A DNA stretch of 64,000 nucleotides from the NCBI GenBank assembly GCA_004154925.1, contig QJNS01000323.1, positions 1-64,000 of the forward strand. The letters run 5' to 3'. Positions within the stretch are counted from its first letter, which is position 1; each line of letters opens with the position of its first letter. Shown here piece by piece: positions 22,100 to 34,400 of this stretch. The translations under genes and the position numbers were made by a program. The notes below the pieces were generated by a model. That model was not told the DNA's origin, searched no databases, and saw only the letters and a program-made list of their open reading frames with translations. This DNA comes from Monosporascus cannonballus (lineage: Eukaryota > Ascomycota > Sordariomycetes > Xylariales).

Positions 22100-25000
22100 G
22101 CCGACTGTAAAACGAACCTAAGTTACTAGTCGAAAAAACCGCCGATCGGAACCTAACCGACAAACGATCGATTACGATACGGAAATAGGCGAAAAAGTTT
22201 ATAACGGAATTTTAACGGGCAGAAGACCATAATTTCTAAAATCCTAAATTGCTTTATATATATAATAGATATACGTTTTACTAATCGTTAATTAAATTGT
22301 CGGAAAACGAACATAATATAACGACCATATTCCGAAATTTAAAATAAGAAAAAATTAAATCTCTTAATAATAACCAGATTTTGAAAATTATTCGTTAATA
22401 AAATATATAATATTCGAAACTATTTTAATAATTGGCCGAATAATAAATAATGGCATAAATTAAAAAAAATAAAACTTTATAAGTTAATTGGGATATTACT
22501 ATAAAATTTTAAGGATAATAAGCTAATATTGCGTTATAATTACTCGAAATTTTCCGAACGTACGTTAATTAAAAAAATTCAATAAATATTATTACGGAAA
22601 TTTATATCCAAAGATTAGAGCGAAATATTTATATTTATATTTAATGGGTTATAGATTATATAAATATTTTTATTACGAATATTTGGTAATTATACCGTAT
22701 TGTGCTTAATTATTTTAACTATAAAAGATTAAAAATAAAAGATTTATAATTTTTTATTAAGAAAAATTACATATATTTTAGTTTCTTTAATAAGAAATAT
22801 AAAAAATAATTTATAGAATTATAGTAATAATCTGATTAATTGCCGTTAAATTTTTATATTAAATAAAAGTTCTTACGTAATAAAATAAAATTTATAAACG
22901 TTTTTAATCCGAATAATAATGCGAATAATAAATATTTTATTTTTGCTTATTTTTATAAATTAATATTAAGGTTACGAAATACTTTATTTAGAAAAAAGTT
23001 AAATAAAAACGAATTAATAACGTAATAAACAAGGTGAAATTTTATTAAAACGTTTAAAAAAACGAAAAAAAAACTAATTATTTTCTGCTAAAAATATTAA
23101 TAAAAATAGGCGATTTTATTTTAACGTTTTAGAGAAAAACTTTTTATAACAAATTAAAACCGTTATATAAAAATAATAAGGACCGTAAGTATTTTTATAT
23201 TCGGAAAGCAAATAATCGCCGATTTAATTCCGATCGAAATAAATCCGTACCACTTAATACCTTTAATTTTTACAAGGGTCTATTTCAATATTAAAATATA
23301 AGAAATTAAATTATAAAAATATAAAGTGCAAATTTAAAAAGAAAATACGAAAACTCTGTTATCCCGGCTATACGGAAACCGACCTCCGAAAGCCGTATAA
23401 AACGTCATAATATATAACGATTAATCAGATTAATCCCTAGACGTAAAGCAAAAAAAAGAGTCGAAATAGGCGTATACGTTCAGTTTATTTCGGCTAATAA
23501 TTATAAAACGGTCGGAAGAAAGCCGCCCTTTAAAAAAGAATATTTATCAAAACAAATACGGGGAATATAATAATATATATAATGATAAATGCCGAAACAT
23601 AAGTAAATATTATAAATAAAAATTTAATAAGAAAATTTAACTTTTAATTAATTTTCGTAAATATTCTAGGAGTTATCGGCGTTAACGATATATATATTAA
23701 GTATAAAAAGTTTTAGAAAATTTTTATTAACATAATAAACAATAACAAAAATAAACGAAAGTTTAAATAAATTTATTTTGTAATATACCGTAACTAGAAA
23801 ACGCTTAATTTCTTATTATCCAAATTAAGAACAAGTAAGTTAAGCGTTTTATTAAGTATAATCATATATTAATAATTATCTAAATTATTATAAAAAGTCG
23901 ATGTGCAGGAAATAATAAACTTAACGTTTTTGGATAAGCAAATTTATATTATTAATTTAATAAGTTTAATCGAAAAATTAAATATTCCGGAATTCGAAAA
24001 ATGAAAAAATACAAAGTAACCGATTTTCTTATATATTTAAAGCATTTCCGATAACCCTATTCCGAAAAAGTAGCGAAAAAAACACCTTAATTATTAAAGA
24101 CAAAATAAGTAATACATTTAATATTAAGGAAAAGGCCTTTATTCGGCTTAATCTATATTAATTCGGAAATTTAAAACAAATTCGAAAAATATATCCGAAA
24201 AAACTTAAAGGTATTAATATTATTCGTACTTAAAAAGGACGGTAATTTCTAATTATACGTCGATTGTAAGGGGTTAAATTAAGTAACGATAAAAAACCGA
24301 TATGCTTTAATTTTAATTTTAAAAATAATTATTATTATAAAAAGATTAAAAAAGACAATGAGTAACAATTTAACTATATAGTTATATTATTTGGCATTAT
24401 TAACGCGACGATTACGTTTTAAGATTATATATATAAGGTATTAATTGGATTAATTAATTATATATATATTATATATTTAAATAATATAATTATTAATTTA
24501 GATAACGAAAAATATTATACTAAATATTTTTAATTAGTATACGAGCAACTGTTATAATATTAATTATTTGCCAAAACGTTTAAATACGAATTTTTTAAAA
24601 AAAGATAAAGTTTTTAGGATTTCTAATTAATATTAACAGATTGGAAATAAATCGCCAATAGGTCGATAATCTCGAAATATAGCCAAAACTAAAGTTAATT
24701 TATAATATTTAAATATTTTTTGGGGATTTGCGAATTTTTATCGGAAATTTATTGCTTATTATTTACGTATTACCGAATCTATTATTAGATTTCTAAAAAA
24801 GACATAAAACAAAAATAAAGCAACAAAATTCTAGGAATCCAAAAAAGCTAAAAAGAGTGTTTTAAAACTTAAAAAATACCTTTTAATTAACGACTATTTT
24901 TTGATATTAACATAACATAAAAAATACCAAAGTTAAAATAAACATTTTAGTAAAAGTTATATTAAATATATTTTTATAAATATACGGGAATTATTAACGC

Positions 25001-27207
25001 CTAATTATATATTAATTGTAAAAACTAAGTTTAGCCAGAAAACGGTAAACTATAAGGCAATAAAAATTATTAATGATTATAAGAAATCTAGAATATTGAC
25101 GGTAATACCTTAAAGGTATGGAAAAAAGTTTTTTAATATTTATTGATTACATGGTATTAAAAGATATAATAAAAATATCGGCACGTAATCTTAGGAGAAA
25201 ATTAAGCCGATAAATTTATTGCTTTACGTAATTTAATTTTGAAATCTAATGGCGATCGAACGCCGCCAATCCGACAAATAGATTATTTAAACGTCCGGAT
25301 TATACATCAAAGAAAATCGCGTATAAAAACGTAATCTTTATATTATCTAGAAACTTCGAATTTACAAATAATATGCTAAAAAAAAACTTACGTAAAACGG
25401 TTGCAAATATACAGCGCGATTTAAAACATAATATAGAGATAAAAAAAACCTTATAAAAACAACGCAAAATTCGTTCGTTATATAATTCCTAGGTAAATTT
25501 TAGGTAGCGAAAATTCAAAAAAACTGTTATCCGCATAAAAGACGGAATATTTTCATTATATAATTGCGAAAAGCTTTCGAAAAAAAAAGTAAAATAAAAA
25601 ACTATATAACTGCCGAATTTATCGCTTACGGATAGCAGTATAAATATAAATCATAATAATAATATAACCAATAATTAAATAACGGCAATTGTAAATTATA
25701 ACCTTCTCACGATCGGTTTTCGAAAAATTTAAGGGCAACGAAATTAATACTAAAATTATTATTTATAATTAATACGTTTTACGTTCCTTAGCGAAAAAAC
25801 TGGCCAAAAACGAAACGGCATTATAGCCGAAAGTTTTTCGACAATTTTACGATCAGATTGGAAAGTTATAAACTAAGGATTTAAATATTATAAAGTTAAT
25901 ACGGATAATTAGACGTTAAGCTAAAATAAAAGAAAAATATTTCTTAAACCCAAATAAAGTTTTGTATTATCGAAATAAATTCGTAATCTTGTTATAAGAT
26001 GCTTTACGAAAATAATTAATTAATTAATAATAAATTAATCTAAGAATACAATATATGAAATATATCTGTACGCAAAAACTAATAACTAGAAAGCCGATTA
26101 GGAAAATATAGCGAACGATATCCGAAAATATATCAAATAATATCCGAATTACTAAAGTACGATAAAGCCACGCTATAAGCTATACGGACAATTATAGCCC
26201 TTACCGTTACCTAAGCAACCTTTTTAAAAAATCTCGTTAAATTTTATTACGAGGCTTTTTAAAATTCTAGGATTAAAAAGGTTAAAATATAATATAATTC
26301 TGGTGATCGTCGACCGCTTTACGAAATTAGAATTATTTATCCTTATAATTAAAACTTTAATTATAACCGAATTAATCAGATTACTTTATAATAAGGTCGA
26401 ATACAAATTCGATATGTTAACTAATATTATGAGCGATAAAAACAAATTATTAATAAATTAATTATAAATGAAATTTTGTAAAAAACAAAAAATAAAGCGG
26501 CGACTATCGACCGTTTATTATTCGCAAATTCATAAATAAACGAAACGTACTTATTAAATCCTAAAACCTTATTTCGGTAATTACGTTAATAAGTATCAAA
26601 ATAACTAGACAAAGCTATTACGAAATACGGAATTCGTATATAACAATACGCGGAACGTATTTACCGGCCGTTTTCCGTTCAAAGCTTTATATGGATATTA
26701 TTTAAGAATAATAGAATACCTTCTATAAAGATTTAAAGGACAGATATAAGGAATTAAGGAACGTCTTAAGAAAATATCGGTTATTCGTTAAATAATATAC
26801 AAATATTAGGAGAAAATAACGGCAATTCAGAAAAGGTAGTATAATTAGCACTATACGCTCATAGAATTCCAATTAAAGCAATAGCTATATTTATTAATTA
26901 AGAACTTTAAATTCAAAAATAAAAAGTTCGTACTTATATATATCCGGGTTGCGATTAAGGAACGAATAGGGTCTTAAACGTACAAAATAATTTTTCTTAT
27001 TAAATATTAACGGATATATAATATATTCTCGATATCTTTGTTAAAACCATAACATTAACGGAAACCAGATAACGTTTAAACGACCTTACTAAACTTAATA
27101 AAGAAATAGAAAAAATAAGTAATAAAGGATATTATCCGTGATCGAAATAACCGGAAATAACGCGAATATTTAATTAAATAGGAAAATTGGCCTGTCGAAT
27201 ACAATAT
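22100..27207 (+). pseudogene. Gyp2 gag-pol relic (RT and integrase traces)
   Basis: Reading on plus with many stops. The reverse-transcriptase entry motif is near 24238-24310 (LYVDCKGLN then VTIKNRYALIL, matching the family VDYRxLN box). The RT active site at 24474-24485 is YLNN, where the family has YLDD. Integrase: KPYGQL near 26180, then ILVIVDRFTKLELF at 26297-26338, where the Asp at 26312-26314 is the first catalytic Asp of the DDE core. A chromodomain-like trace YLIK-ENWPVEYN lies near 27165-27205. RT before integrase is the Ty3/Gypsy order. Outer limits are approximate. Confidence 0.75.
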
Positions 27208-29105
27208 GTTACGGCACTAGCAAAGCGGCTTATTTAAGCCGCCGTTTCCGCTATATGTACGCAAACGCTACGCGTTTACTAGATAGCTCTCTTCTTTCTT
27301 TCTCGTGCAATAACAGAATATCTTCTAGAAATCTAAGAGACGTACAGCGCCGTAATACAATACGTAAAAACCCCGAACGCATTTTCAATATGCAATTAAA
27401 ATATTATAATATTATAAAAAAAACTAAATATATATATAGGAAATAAAATAGCCCAACGACCGCAAGATAATAATAGCTCGAGCGGAAATTGATCGCCTAA
27501 TAATTACAAAATTACAAAAAATAATTCCAAACAGAAATAATATATTAACATTAAAATATTTTTTAATTATATAATTGCTGTTAAGCTTTTGATAAATAAC
27601 TATTTTATCGTATACCAGTTAAAAACCGATAAACGATACAGAAAAATTGAAATATTTATTTCGAAAACAAGATTTTATATTTAATTATTAAGTTTTACGT
27701 TAATTAGCTTTTAATAAGCATATTAAAGAAATTAATAAAATAATATCGAAATATAATGAACAAATATATAACAGCAAAAAACAAAAATATTTATTAAATT
27801 TATTTAACGTAAAACTTAGAACAAATTTAAAAATGTTTTATTTCTTACGAAAAACAGGGCCCAAATAACCCGAATATAATTTATTATTAATCAGAAATAA
27901 GGTGCCGTTCTTAAAACCCTTAACGTACTTGGATTTAATAATAATATCGCCAAACAAAGCCATTTTTTAATTATAATTATTAATAAATATTAAAACTTTG
28001 TCAAAACGTTAAAAAACGGGCAGAAAATGTTCGTAAATAAAAAGCGTAACGGTATAACGGCTCTTAAAGCCCGCTTTACTTATAAAAATACCTTAAAACT
28101 GCGCTTAATCGGAAATTAATTACGAAATAATAAAGAAAATCGTAATACTTACAAAAAAACTTAAATTTGCAAATTTATAAAACGACATTAAAATTAAACT
28201 TCCGTAATTATAACAAATAATCAGAAATCAACTTTCGATATATTAAGAAAACGATATTCCTTAATAATAACCGTATTAAAGGCGACCTTAATTTCGTTAA
28301 AGACGTCGAATCGACGACCAATCGCAATTACGTCAAGAACGCTCGTATTAGGTACTCGTAATACGAATTTTTTCGAATTCGTCAATTAACTCTTAATTAC
28401 CGATATAGAATTAAAAAACCGTTTAAGTAATACCTTTAAGGACGATCGGAATTTAAACGGAAATTAAACAGCAATATTAATAATATTAGAAATAATTATT
28501 TGCCGCGCAAAAATTCTTAAAATAATAATTAATTACGACATAATTTAAAATATTCGAAATTTCAACGTAAATTGTATAATAATCGAAATAACGTTATATT
28601 ACGTAAATATAATACGGCTTATTAGCGCCCGTAATACGATTAATACTTATTTTATCGTTAATATTAAAAGAATAACGTTATAAAAAATCTCAATTATTAT
28701 TAATATCAAAATATTATTTTCCGTAAGATTTCTTACGAAAAACAAATATAGCGAACGTGAAAAAACGGAAATTATACGCAAAATAAACGGAAAAAACGAA
28801 ATAAGAATAAAAAAACGAAAAACCGAATGTAACGCGTACGTAAAAAACATAAAAATATAAACGCAAAAAAAAGGTAAATAAAATAAGATTAAAAGCCGGA
28901 TTATAACAAAACCCTAAACGCAACATAATTAATTACGTAACATAATACGTATTAATTATTACGGTAATTACTGATAATATAATATAATTTAATTATTTAT
29001 AACGAAAATTTATTAGCAAATATCCGTAATTAAATTTATAAAACGTATTATATTAAATTAGTAATAATATTATTAAATAGTAATATCTTAAAAAAGGGGA
29101 ACAAT
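27208..29105. other. Unexplained tail between Gyp2 pol and its 3' LTR
   Basis: Starts TGTTACGGCACTAGC directly after the chromodomain-like trace, and holds a perfect hairpin GCGGCTTA-TT-TAAGCCGC at 27225-27242 followed by a CTATATG element. It could be an LTR of another element inserted here, or a non-coding tail. The small minus-strand frames at 28647-28926 are low-complexity and rich in Phe, and are not credible genes. Confidence 0.45.
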
Positions 29106-29312
29106 TATAAAACTATAGCCTTTATAAGGATAAGGCTAATAGCCGACCAACCACCAATCAGCCACCGACCCACTTATTAATATAAATCCACTATCTGGCA
29201 GCTAGTAGGAAACGCCAGATGGAAGTAACCTAATACACTTACTTTTTGGAATCTGCTTTATGACTGGTCGGAGATCACCTTACCACAGCTCACAGCTGTC
29301 CATTATCTTACA
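29106..29312 (+). repeat. Gyp2 3' LTR
   Basis: 207 bp. The outer half is little mutated (GGAGATCACCTTACCACAGC); the inner start reads TATAAAACTATAGCC where the 5' LTR has TGTGAGAATACAGCT. Confidence 0.85.
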
Positions 29313-29467
29313 TTAATACCAATCGCTTATAATATAACTTTGGCACCCTTGGTATTAAGAGACGTAATACGTTGCTATATTTATTGCTCAGAATCCTACG
29401 ATACTCATGCTAACATAAACCCGTACGACTAAGGTTTAATAGTTGGTTAAACCGCCTAGCCGTCACA
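29313..29467 (-). repeat. LTR fragment, initial part (reverse)
   Basis: Reverse complement of the start of the Gyp1/3/4-type LTR. From 29467 downward it reads TGTGACGGCTAGGCGGTTTA and is almost free of RIP, one of the cleanest copies of this LTR start in the window. Confidence 0.7.
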
Positions 29468-30039
29468 TTAGGAGTCCTTATGGAATGGAGTAAGGTGTAC
29501 TTACCGAGTGATAGATCAGTCAACTTCTCCATTTAAACGGAGATTATGTATCTTAGGTAGGTGTTAATGGGTACGCGTGTGTACACTTAATTGATACAAG
29601 ATATCTATTTGTCATTATCACATAACAACATCAGGTCTCTAACAGGGAAGTGTGGCCGCGAGTCGCCAGTAGCGGCCAAGAAGACACACAAGGCTGCAGT
29701 GAGCACTCGACACACTCATTTGCGACCATCTCGACGAACATATGCCGGGGTCCGTGCCCATGAAGCCCAAGAACAGCAGTTTTGCTCGCCTGTTCGGACC
29801 AGTATCAATACTCTAGCTGAATCTAGCAATAACCTTATTGCGAAGTCAGATCCTAGCTCTAACCTTGTTTCAGAAGTTTACGGGTAGTGGGACGTATATA
29901 AATACGTGACATGCGTCCAGCCACTTTGAAAGTCGCCAGTTCGACAGAATACGCTCAACTCACTCTTTAATGCTGTCAAGAATATTGTCTCTCGTCCTAA
30001 CGCCCGCCGACTGGGCCGACAAAACAGCGACTTCCAAGA
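29468..30039. other. Promoter region of the secreted-protein gene
   Basis: Normal-composition DNA bringing the gene out of the repeat block. It contains TATATAAATA at 29895-29904. The 98-codon frame at 29591-29887 has no recognisable feature and is probably chance. Confidence 0.5.
29895..29904 (+). promoter_or_regulatory. TATA box of the secreted-protein gene
   Basis: TATATAAATA lies 136 nt upstream of the ATG at 30040, a typical fungal distance, and is followed by a pyrimidine-containing leader. Confidence 0.6.
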
Positions 30040-30716
30040 ATGCGTCTGTCTATGCTAATAAGCGCCGCAGCCTTCCTCTCAGCGACGGCCATGGCGGCAC
30101 CGGCCATTGAGCTGCAAGATGACGGGGGTTCTGATGAAATGAATGGCGAACAAAATACCAACCACATAATACCCATTAAGCAGTGGCAATGCACAGGCCA
30201 CTACCTTAACACTACCGAGGTCCAAATAGCGAAGGAGAAGGGTGTGAATTGGGGCAAATTGAACAAGATCCCGGGGCGCAATGTGGCAAGATGGGCGTAC
30301 GGAAATGCGGCCCTGTGGGTTTGTAACTGTAAACGGGCATGGCGACACGGTGTTGTTGAAGAAGAACTTGACGAATTCGTGGAAATAATGGCAAAAGAAT
30401 GCGGACCAAATCAGAGCGGATGGGTGGTAAGTATATTCCCCAGACGTTAAAAGCAAGACTGTGGTTTCATTTATACGTTAAAGATATCGCCGGGGATCTG
30501 GAGCTCCCAGGCAAGTTCTCTGGTCACCTCCTTATCACCCCACGAAGTTTTCCAGCGTCAACAATTACTAATTTATGGCAGTGGTCTGAACAATGGCAGA
30601 AAGGCTTTGGCATGGGCACTGCAAAGTACCTATACGAGCATTTCAGGGTTGAAGTATGCCCGCCGCGGTGTGCAAGCCGAATGAAATACTCATTAGGAAT
30701 TGGGTTCACAGTTTAA
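30040..30716 (+). CDS. Small secreted cysteine-containing protein (effector candidate)
   Basis: Two exons, 30040-30426 and 30582-30716, giving 173 aa. The intron of 155 nt is GTAAGT...GCAG with a TTACTAAT branch region at 30565-30572, phase 0. Without splicing the frame ends six codons after the donor. The signal peptide is residues 1-19 (MRLSMLISAAAFLSATAMA), cleaved at AMA-A. The mature part has six cysteines (51, 95, 97, 121, 155, 159) and one N-glycosylation site (Asn57). The blocks RWAYGNAALWVCNC, ECGPNQSGW and WQKGFGMG resemble, by memory, a widespread fungal secreted-protein pattern with a conserved CG...GW segment. No enzyme motif is seen. It lies alone between two RIP-mutated retroelements, as effector-type genes often do. 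The function is unknown; the splice model is inferred. Confidence 0.72.
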
Positions 30717-31242
30717 TGTTATATTGACTATGAAGAAGCTAGGAAACAGTGAGTTGTCTCTCCCTGCCAAGTTAGTTCATTACCTCCCTATGGCGCACTG
30801 GAGTCACTAGTGACAAAAATTATAAGTTACTGCAGTGGTCGGAGCAAAGGTAGAAATGCTTCAATGCGACCACTGCAGGCTATATACAACAGCATTCATG
30901 GCTTCAGATATGTCTGGTGTGGTGTGTAAGCCCATTTAATTGATACAGAAGTTCAGTTAAGCCAGAGTTGAAAGCAATGCAATCCACTTCACCGAACACC
31001 CCAGTAGAGTTGATGGCAAAATATTCACCAGCCCTTAATTCCAGTTGTATGGGTTTGGGGGTTTTCCAACTGGATGGCCACGCCTTAAACATTATGGACG
31101 GGTCCCAGGTACTTCAAATTGTTAAGAATTTCAGTAAAGTCGAGGTCCTTTTGTCGCGTACCGCGTCACCCTATGCATCCTGACCGCGTCGTCTCCGTTT
31201 CAAGTCGTGTCATCTTCCAACGCGATATAAGGCGACCCCTCC
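30717..31242. other. Downstream of the secreted-protein gene, with gene debris
   Basis: Contains the exon-2 relic at 30833-30931. The remaining frames on both strands (30968-31183 plus, 30904-31092 minus) carry no recognised domain, though they may be older gene debris. It ends at the Cop2 target duplication CCTCC (31238-31242). Confidence 0.45.
30833..30931 (+). pseudogene. Decayed tandem copy of exon 2 of the secreted-protein gene
   Basis: Aligns without gaps to 30582-30680. It is preceded by the same CTGCAG/GGCAG acceptor context and starts TGGTCGGAGCAAAGGTAG against TGGTCTGAACAATGGCAG. The translation begins WSEQR then stop, where the gene has WSEQWQ. Changes include transversions, so this is ordinary decay rather than pure RIP. 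Intron-like sequence upstream (from about 30760) also resembles the functional intron, so the duplicated unit was larger than the exon. Confidence 0.7.
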
Positions 31243-31405
31243 TGTCGGCTAGCAGGGGGTGCTCTAGCACCCCATATACGGAAGATTCCCTCTGATCGGA
31301 ACATATATGTTCCGGGACTAGATCACCTTAAAGTGCAGTACACGTTTTAAAATACCTACAACTAATTATTAATACATATATAATTAATATCCCTTATATT
31401 TAATA
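31243..31405 (+). repeat. Cop2 5' LTR
   Basis: 163 bp. The outer part (TGTCGGCTAGCAGGGGG) is clean, while the inner end reads CCCTTATATTTAATA where the other LTR has CCCTTATATCTGACA. Confidence 0.88.
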
Positions 31406-34400
31406 ATTAAAAGTTTTATTCGTTTAATTAAGGCATATATTAATTAATTAATTATTATTAAAATAATATAAGTTATATATTAGTTATAATTATCGAAATA
31501 CGTTAATAATAATAATAATAACCGTACCGTTAACGTTTTCCGTTATTTATAAGGGACTTAAAAACTGAAATCGTTTTAAAGGCGAATTCAAATTTAAAGC
31601 ATATACGTTTAATATTTGAGATTATATCGCTTTTAATTAAAACTTTTCATAACTTATTAAACCTATAAAATCTAATATAGTTTTTTACTTAAAAAACGAA
31701 TTCGTTATACGATATAAATTAATACCTTAAGTAATTTTTCGTTTATATTTATATTTTTTTAAAAGAATTACGGAAAAAATTAATTATATTAATTATCTAA
31801 CAATTACCTTTAAAATAACGACCGAAAGTAAATAAGCTTATAATTAGGATTTTACGGCGTATACTTACAAAAATCGAAAATACGATATTTTTTGCAAAAA
31901 TATTAACGACTTTACAACATAAATCTTAAAGTTAATATTTTCAGTAATTAAAAAAATTAGCTTTTTTTAAAAAAAAGAATTTACGAAAGTAATACGTTAA
32001 TTTAGGCGTATCCGGCAAAATGTATAATAGCAGATTTCGAATTAATACTTAACAAAAATATTATAAAACGTTAAAACAAATTTCGAAATCTGGCAAAAAT
32101 TTAAAAAAAATAATGTATAAAATAATAAGAAATTATAGTTTTAAGATAACGACATAATATTTTAAAAACGAAAACGACGATTATATAAGTTAACGATTTA
32201 TGTATAATATTAGGCTTTATAGTTAAGATATAAACCATTATTTTCTAGATAGTAAAAAAGGCCGAAATTAATAATAATATAATTAATTTTTAAAAAACGG
32301 CAGTTATTTTTTTAAATTATTAAGTTATAATTTATTTTACATTTATATTACGAAATATTAAAATAATATTTTTAACGCTTTAAAGAATACGTATAAATTT
32401 CTTTAGTTAAAACAATTTTAATTAGAGAAATTTTAAAAATATTAACGTTTAATTATAAGGAAAAATCTTAAGCCGTAAGCCGAAATAAGGTAACTGGAAA
32501 GGTTTTTATATGGACCAAAATAATAATAAGCGAAAATATTAAAATTTAAAGGTATAAGGTATCCGTTATAAAACGTACTTAATTAATTATTATATATTAT
32601 CTAATTATTATTATATAATTTTTAAAAAAACCTTGAAAAACTTCCGTTTTAATAAGGTAATAATATATATTTAAGGACGAATTTCCGCTAATTAATCTTT
32701 CAAGGAAAAAATCGACCGCCTATCGAAAACTATAAAAAAACCTATTATATAAAAGATAAATTAATTTTTAAAAAGGGTATAACGAATATTGGTATATGTT
32801 TTAATTATTAATTAACATAACTCTATAAATATTTTATTTTATTTTTTATGTAATTTAATTATATTTGATTTAAGATTTACGATATATATTTTTAATTTAA
32901 TTAATAAATTTCTAAATTTTCGATTTACCGTACAAAATAACGAGGTGTACGTAAGTAATAATTTCGTTCCGATTAAGGGGTACGGAAAAATTAATATAGG
33001 TTTTTAAAGCCTTAGCGGTACAAAAACGTTAGGTTTATATAACGTAACTTACTATAAAGATTTCGTATGTAATTTGGTATTATTCCGGCAATTTCGAAAA
33101 AAACAGTATTAATAAAATGATAAAGAAATTAATAATTATATTCGAAATAAGTATAATTAGGTAATTATTATATTAATAAATATGTTTTAATAATTCGTTA
33201 TCGAAAATATTAATATAAAAATATTTTATATAATTCTAGTTATTTATAAACGAAATGTTAATTTAAGGATAACGAAACCATTACGGACCGATAACGGTAT
33301 TATATGGTACCTAAAATTAGGCTATTTAGGTCCCGAAATAATCGTTCAATTATAGTTTTATACGAAAAAAATCCGATTAAAAGGTTTTATATTAAGTAAA
33401 TATTAAATTTAAATTCTTAACATTATATATTTAGGTTTAAAACGGGGGTATAAAGTATTTAAAAGATATAATTAAAAAGAAAATAATTGTAATATAAAAT
33501 AATATTAAAATATTTTTATTTCTCATCGTATATATTTTTAAAACCGTAATTTATTTATATAATTATATGTTTAAATATGTATTGTTTTGGCAAAGGTTAT
33601 ACGAAATTTATTATATTTATTTAATATATAAAAACAGTATTATAATGCTTAATTAAAAGCTTTAATAAATTTATTTACGAATATACGGCTATATGGCTTA
33701 CGTTATAATAATTATCGTTATAAACAAAAATAAACATTTTAAAATTTAAATCTTAAAATATAAATTAATTATTTCGTTGGTTATTAATTTATGAATATTT
33801 ACGAAATCTGAAACTTATTAATTCATAAGGTTATCATTATTCGAAATATATAATTTAACGAAAAACCTATTGTTTTTAAATAATATTAAAGATTTAAAAA
33901 ATAATTTTTTATATATTATAAAAAACATTATAAGAATTATTCCGATAAGTAAAAATATTTAATTAAAACGATAATTATTTAATTTATATATAAAAAAATA
34001 AAAACCTAAACAAGATATTTCAGTTACCGGTTAAGTAAAAAAAATTTTTAAAAAGGTATTAACGTAAAATACGTACGAAATAAAAAAAATAAACTTATTT
34101 ATAAAAAAGTAATTATTTTTATACGACCGTTATATCCGAATTATTTCCGTTTTTTAAATTATTATTGTTATTAACGTTTGCCTTAATAATTATTACGATT
34201 ATTACGCTAACGGAAAAAATAAAAATAATTTTAGATTTCCTTTATATTGTTTAATTTAAAATAACGGTAAAAAACGAAAATATTTTACGGGTTATTAACG
34301 TAAGTTTCTTATATATTCCGTACCCAAAAGGTATTATCCGAAACGAATATAAGATATAGAAGACCGTATTTAATATAGGACGTTTAATCCCCTTTATAAG

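Larger units (their letters stand above)
21839..29312 (+). mobile_element. Gyp2: Ty3/Gypsy-type LTR retrotransposon, moderately RIP-mutated
   Basis: 7474 bp with 207-bp direct LTRs (21839-22045 and 29106-29312) starting TGTGAG and ending CTTACA. A polypurine tract AAAAAAGGGGAAC precedes the right LTR, so the sense strand is plus. The pol region is readable in part. No matching target duplication is seen (GATAA on the left, TTAAT on the right), which suggests rearrangement at one edge. About 1.9 kb between the end of pol (about 27.2 kb) and the right LTR is unexplained. Confidence 0.87.

Noticed and set aside
28647..28926. Two minus-strand frames rich in Phe and Tyr in the Gyp2 tail
   Set aside because: Low-complexity translations of A+T-rich DNA without a homolog or motif.
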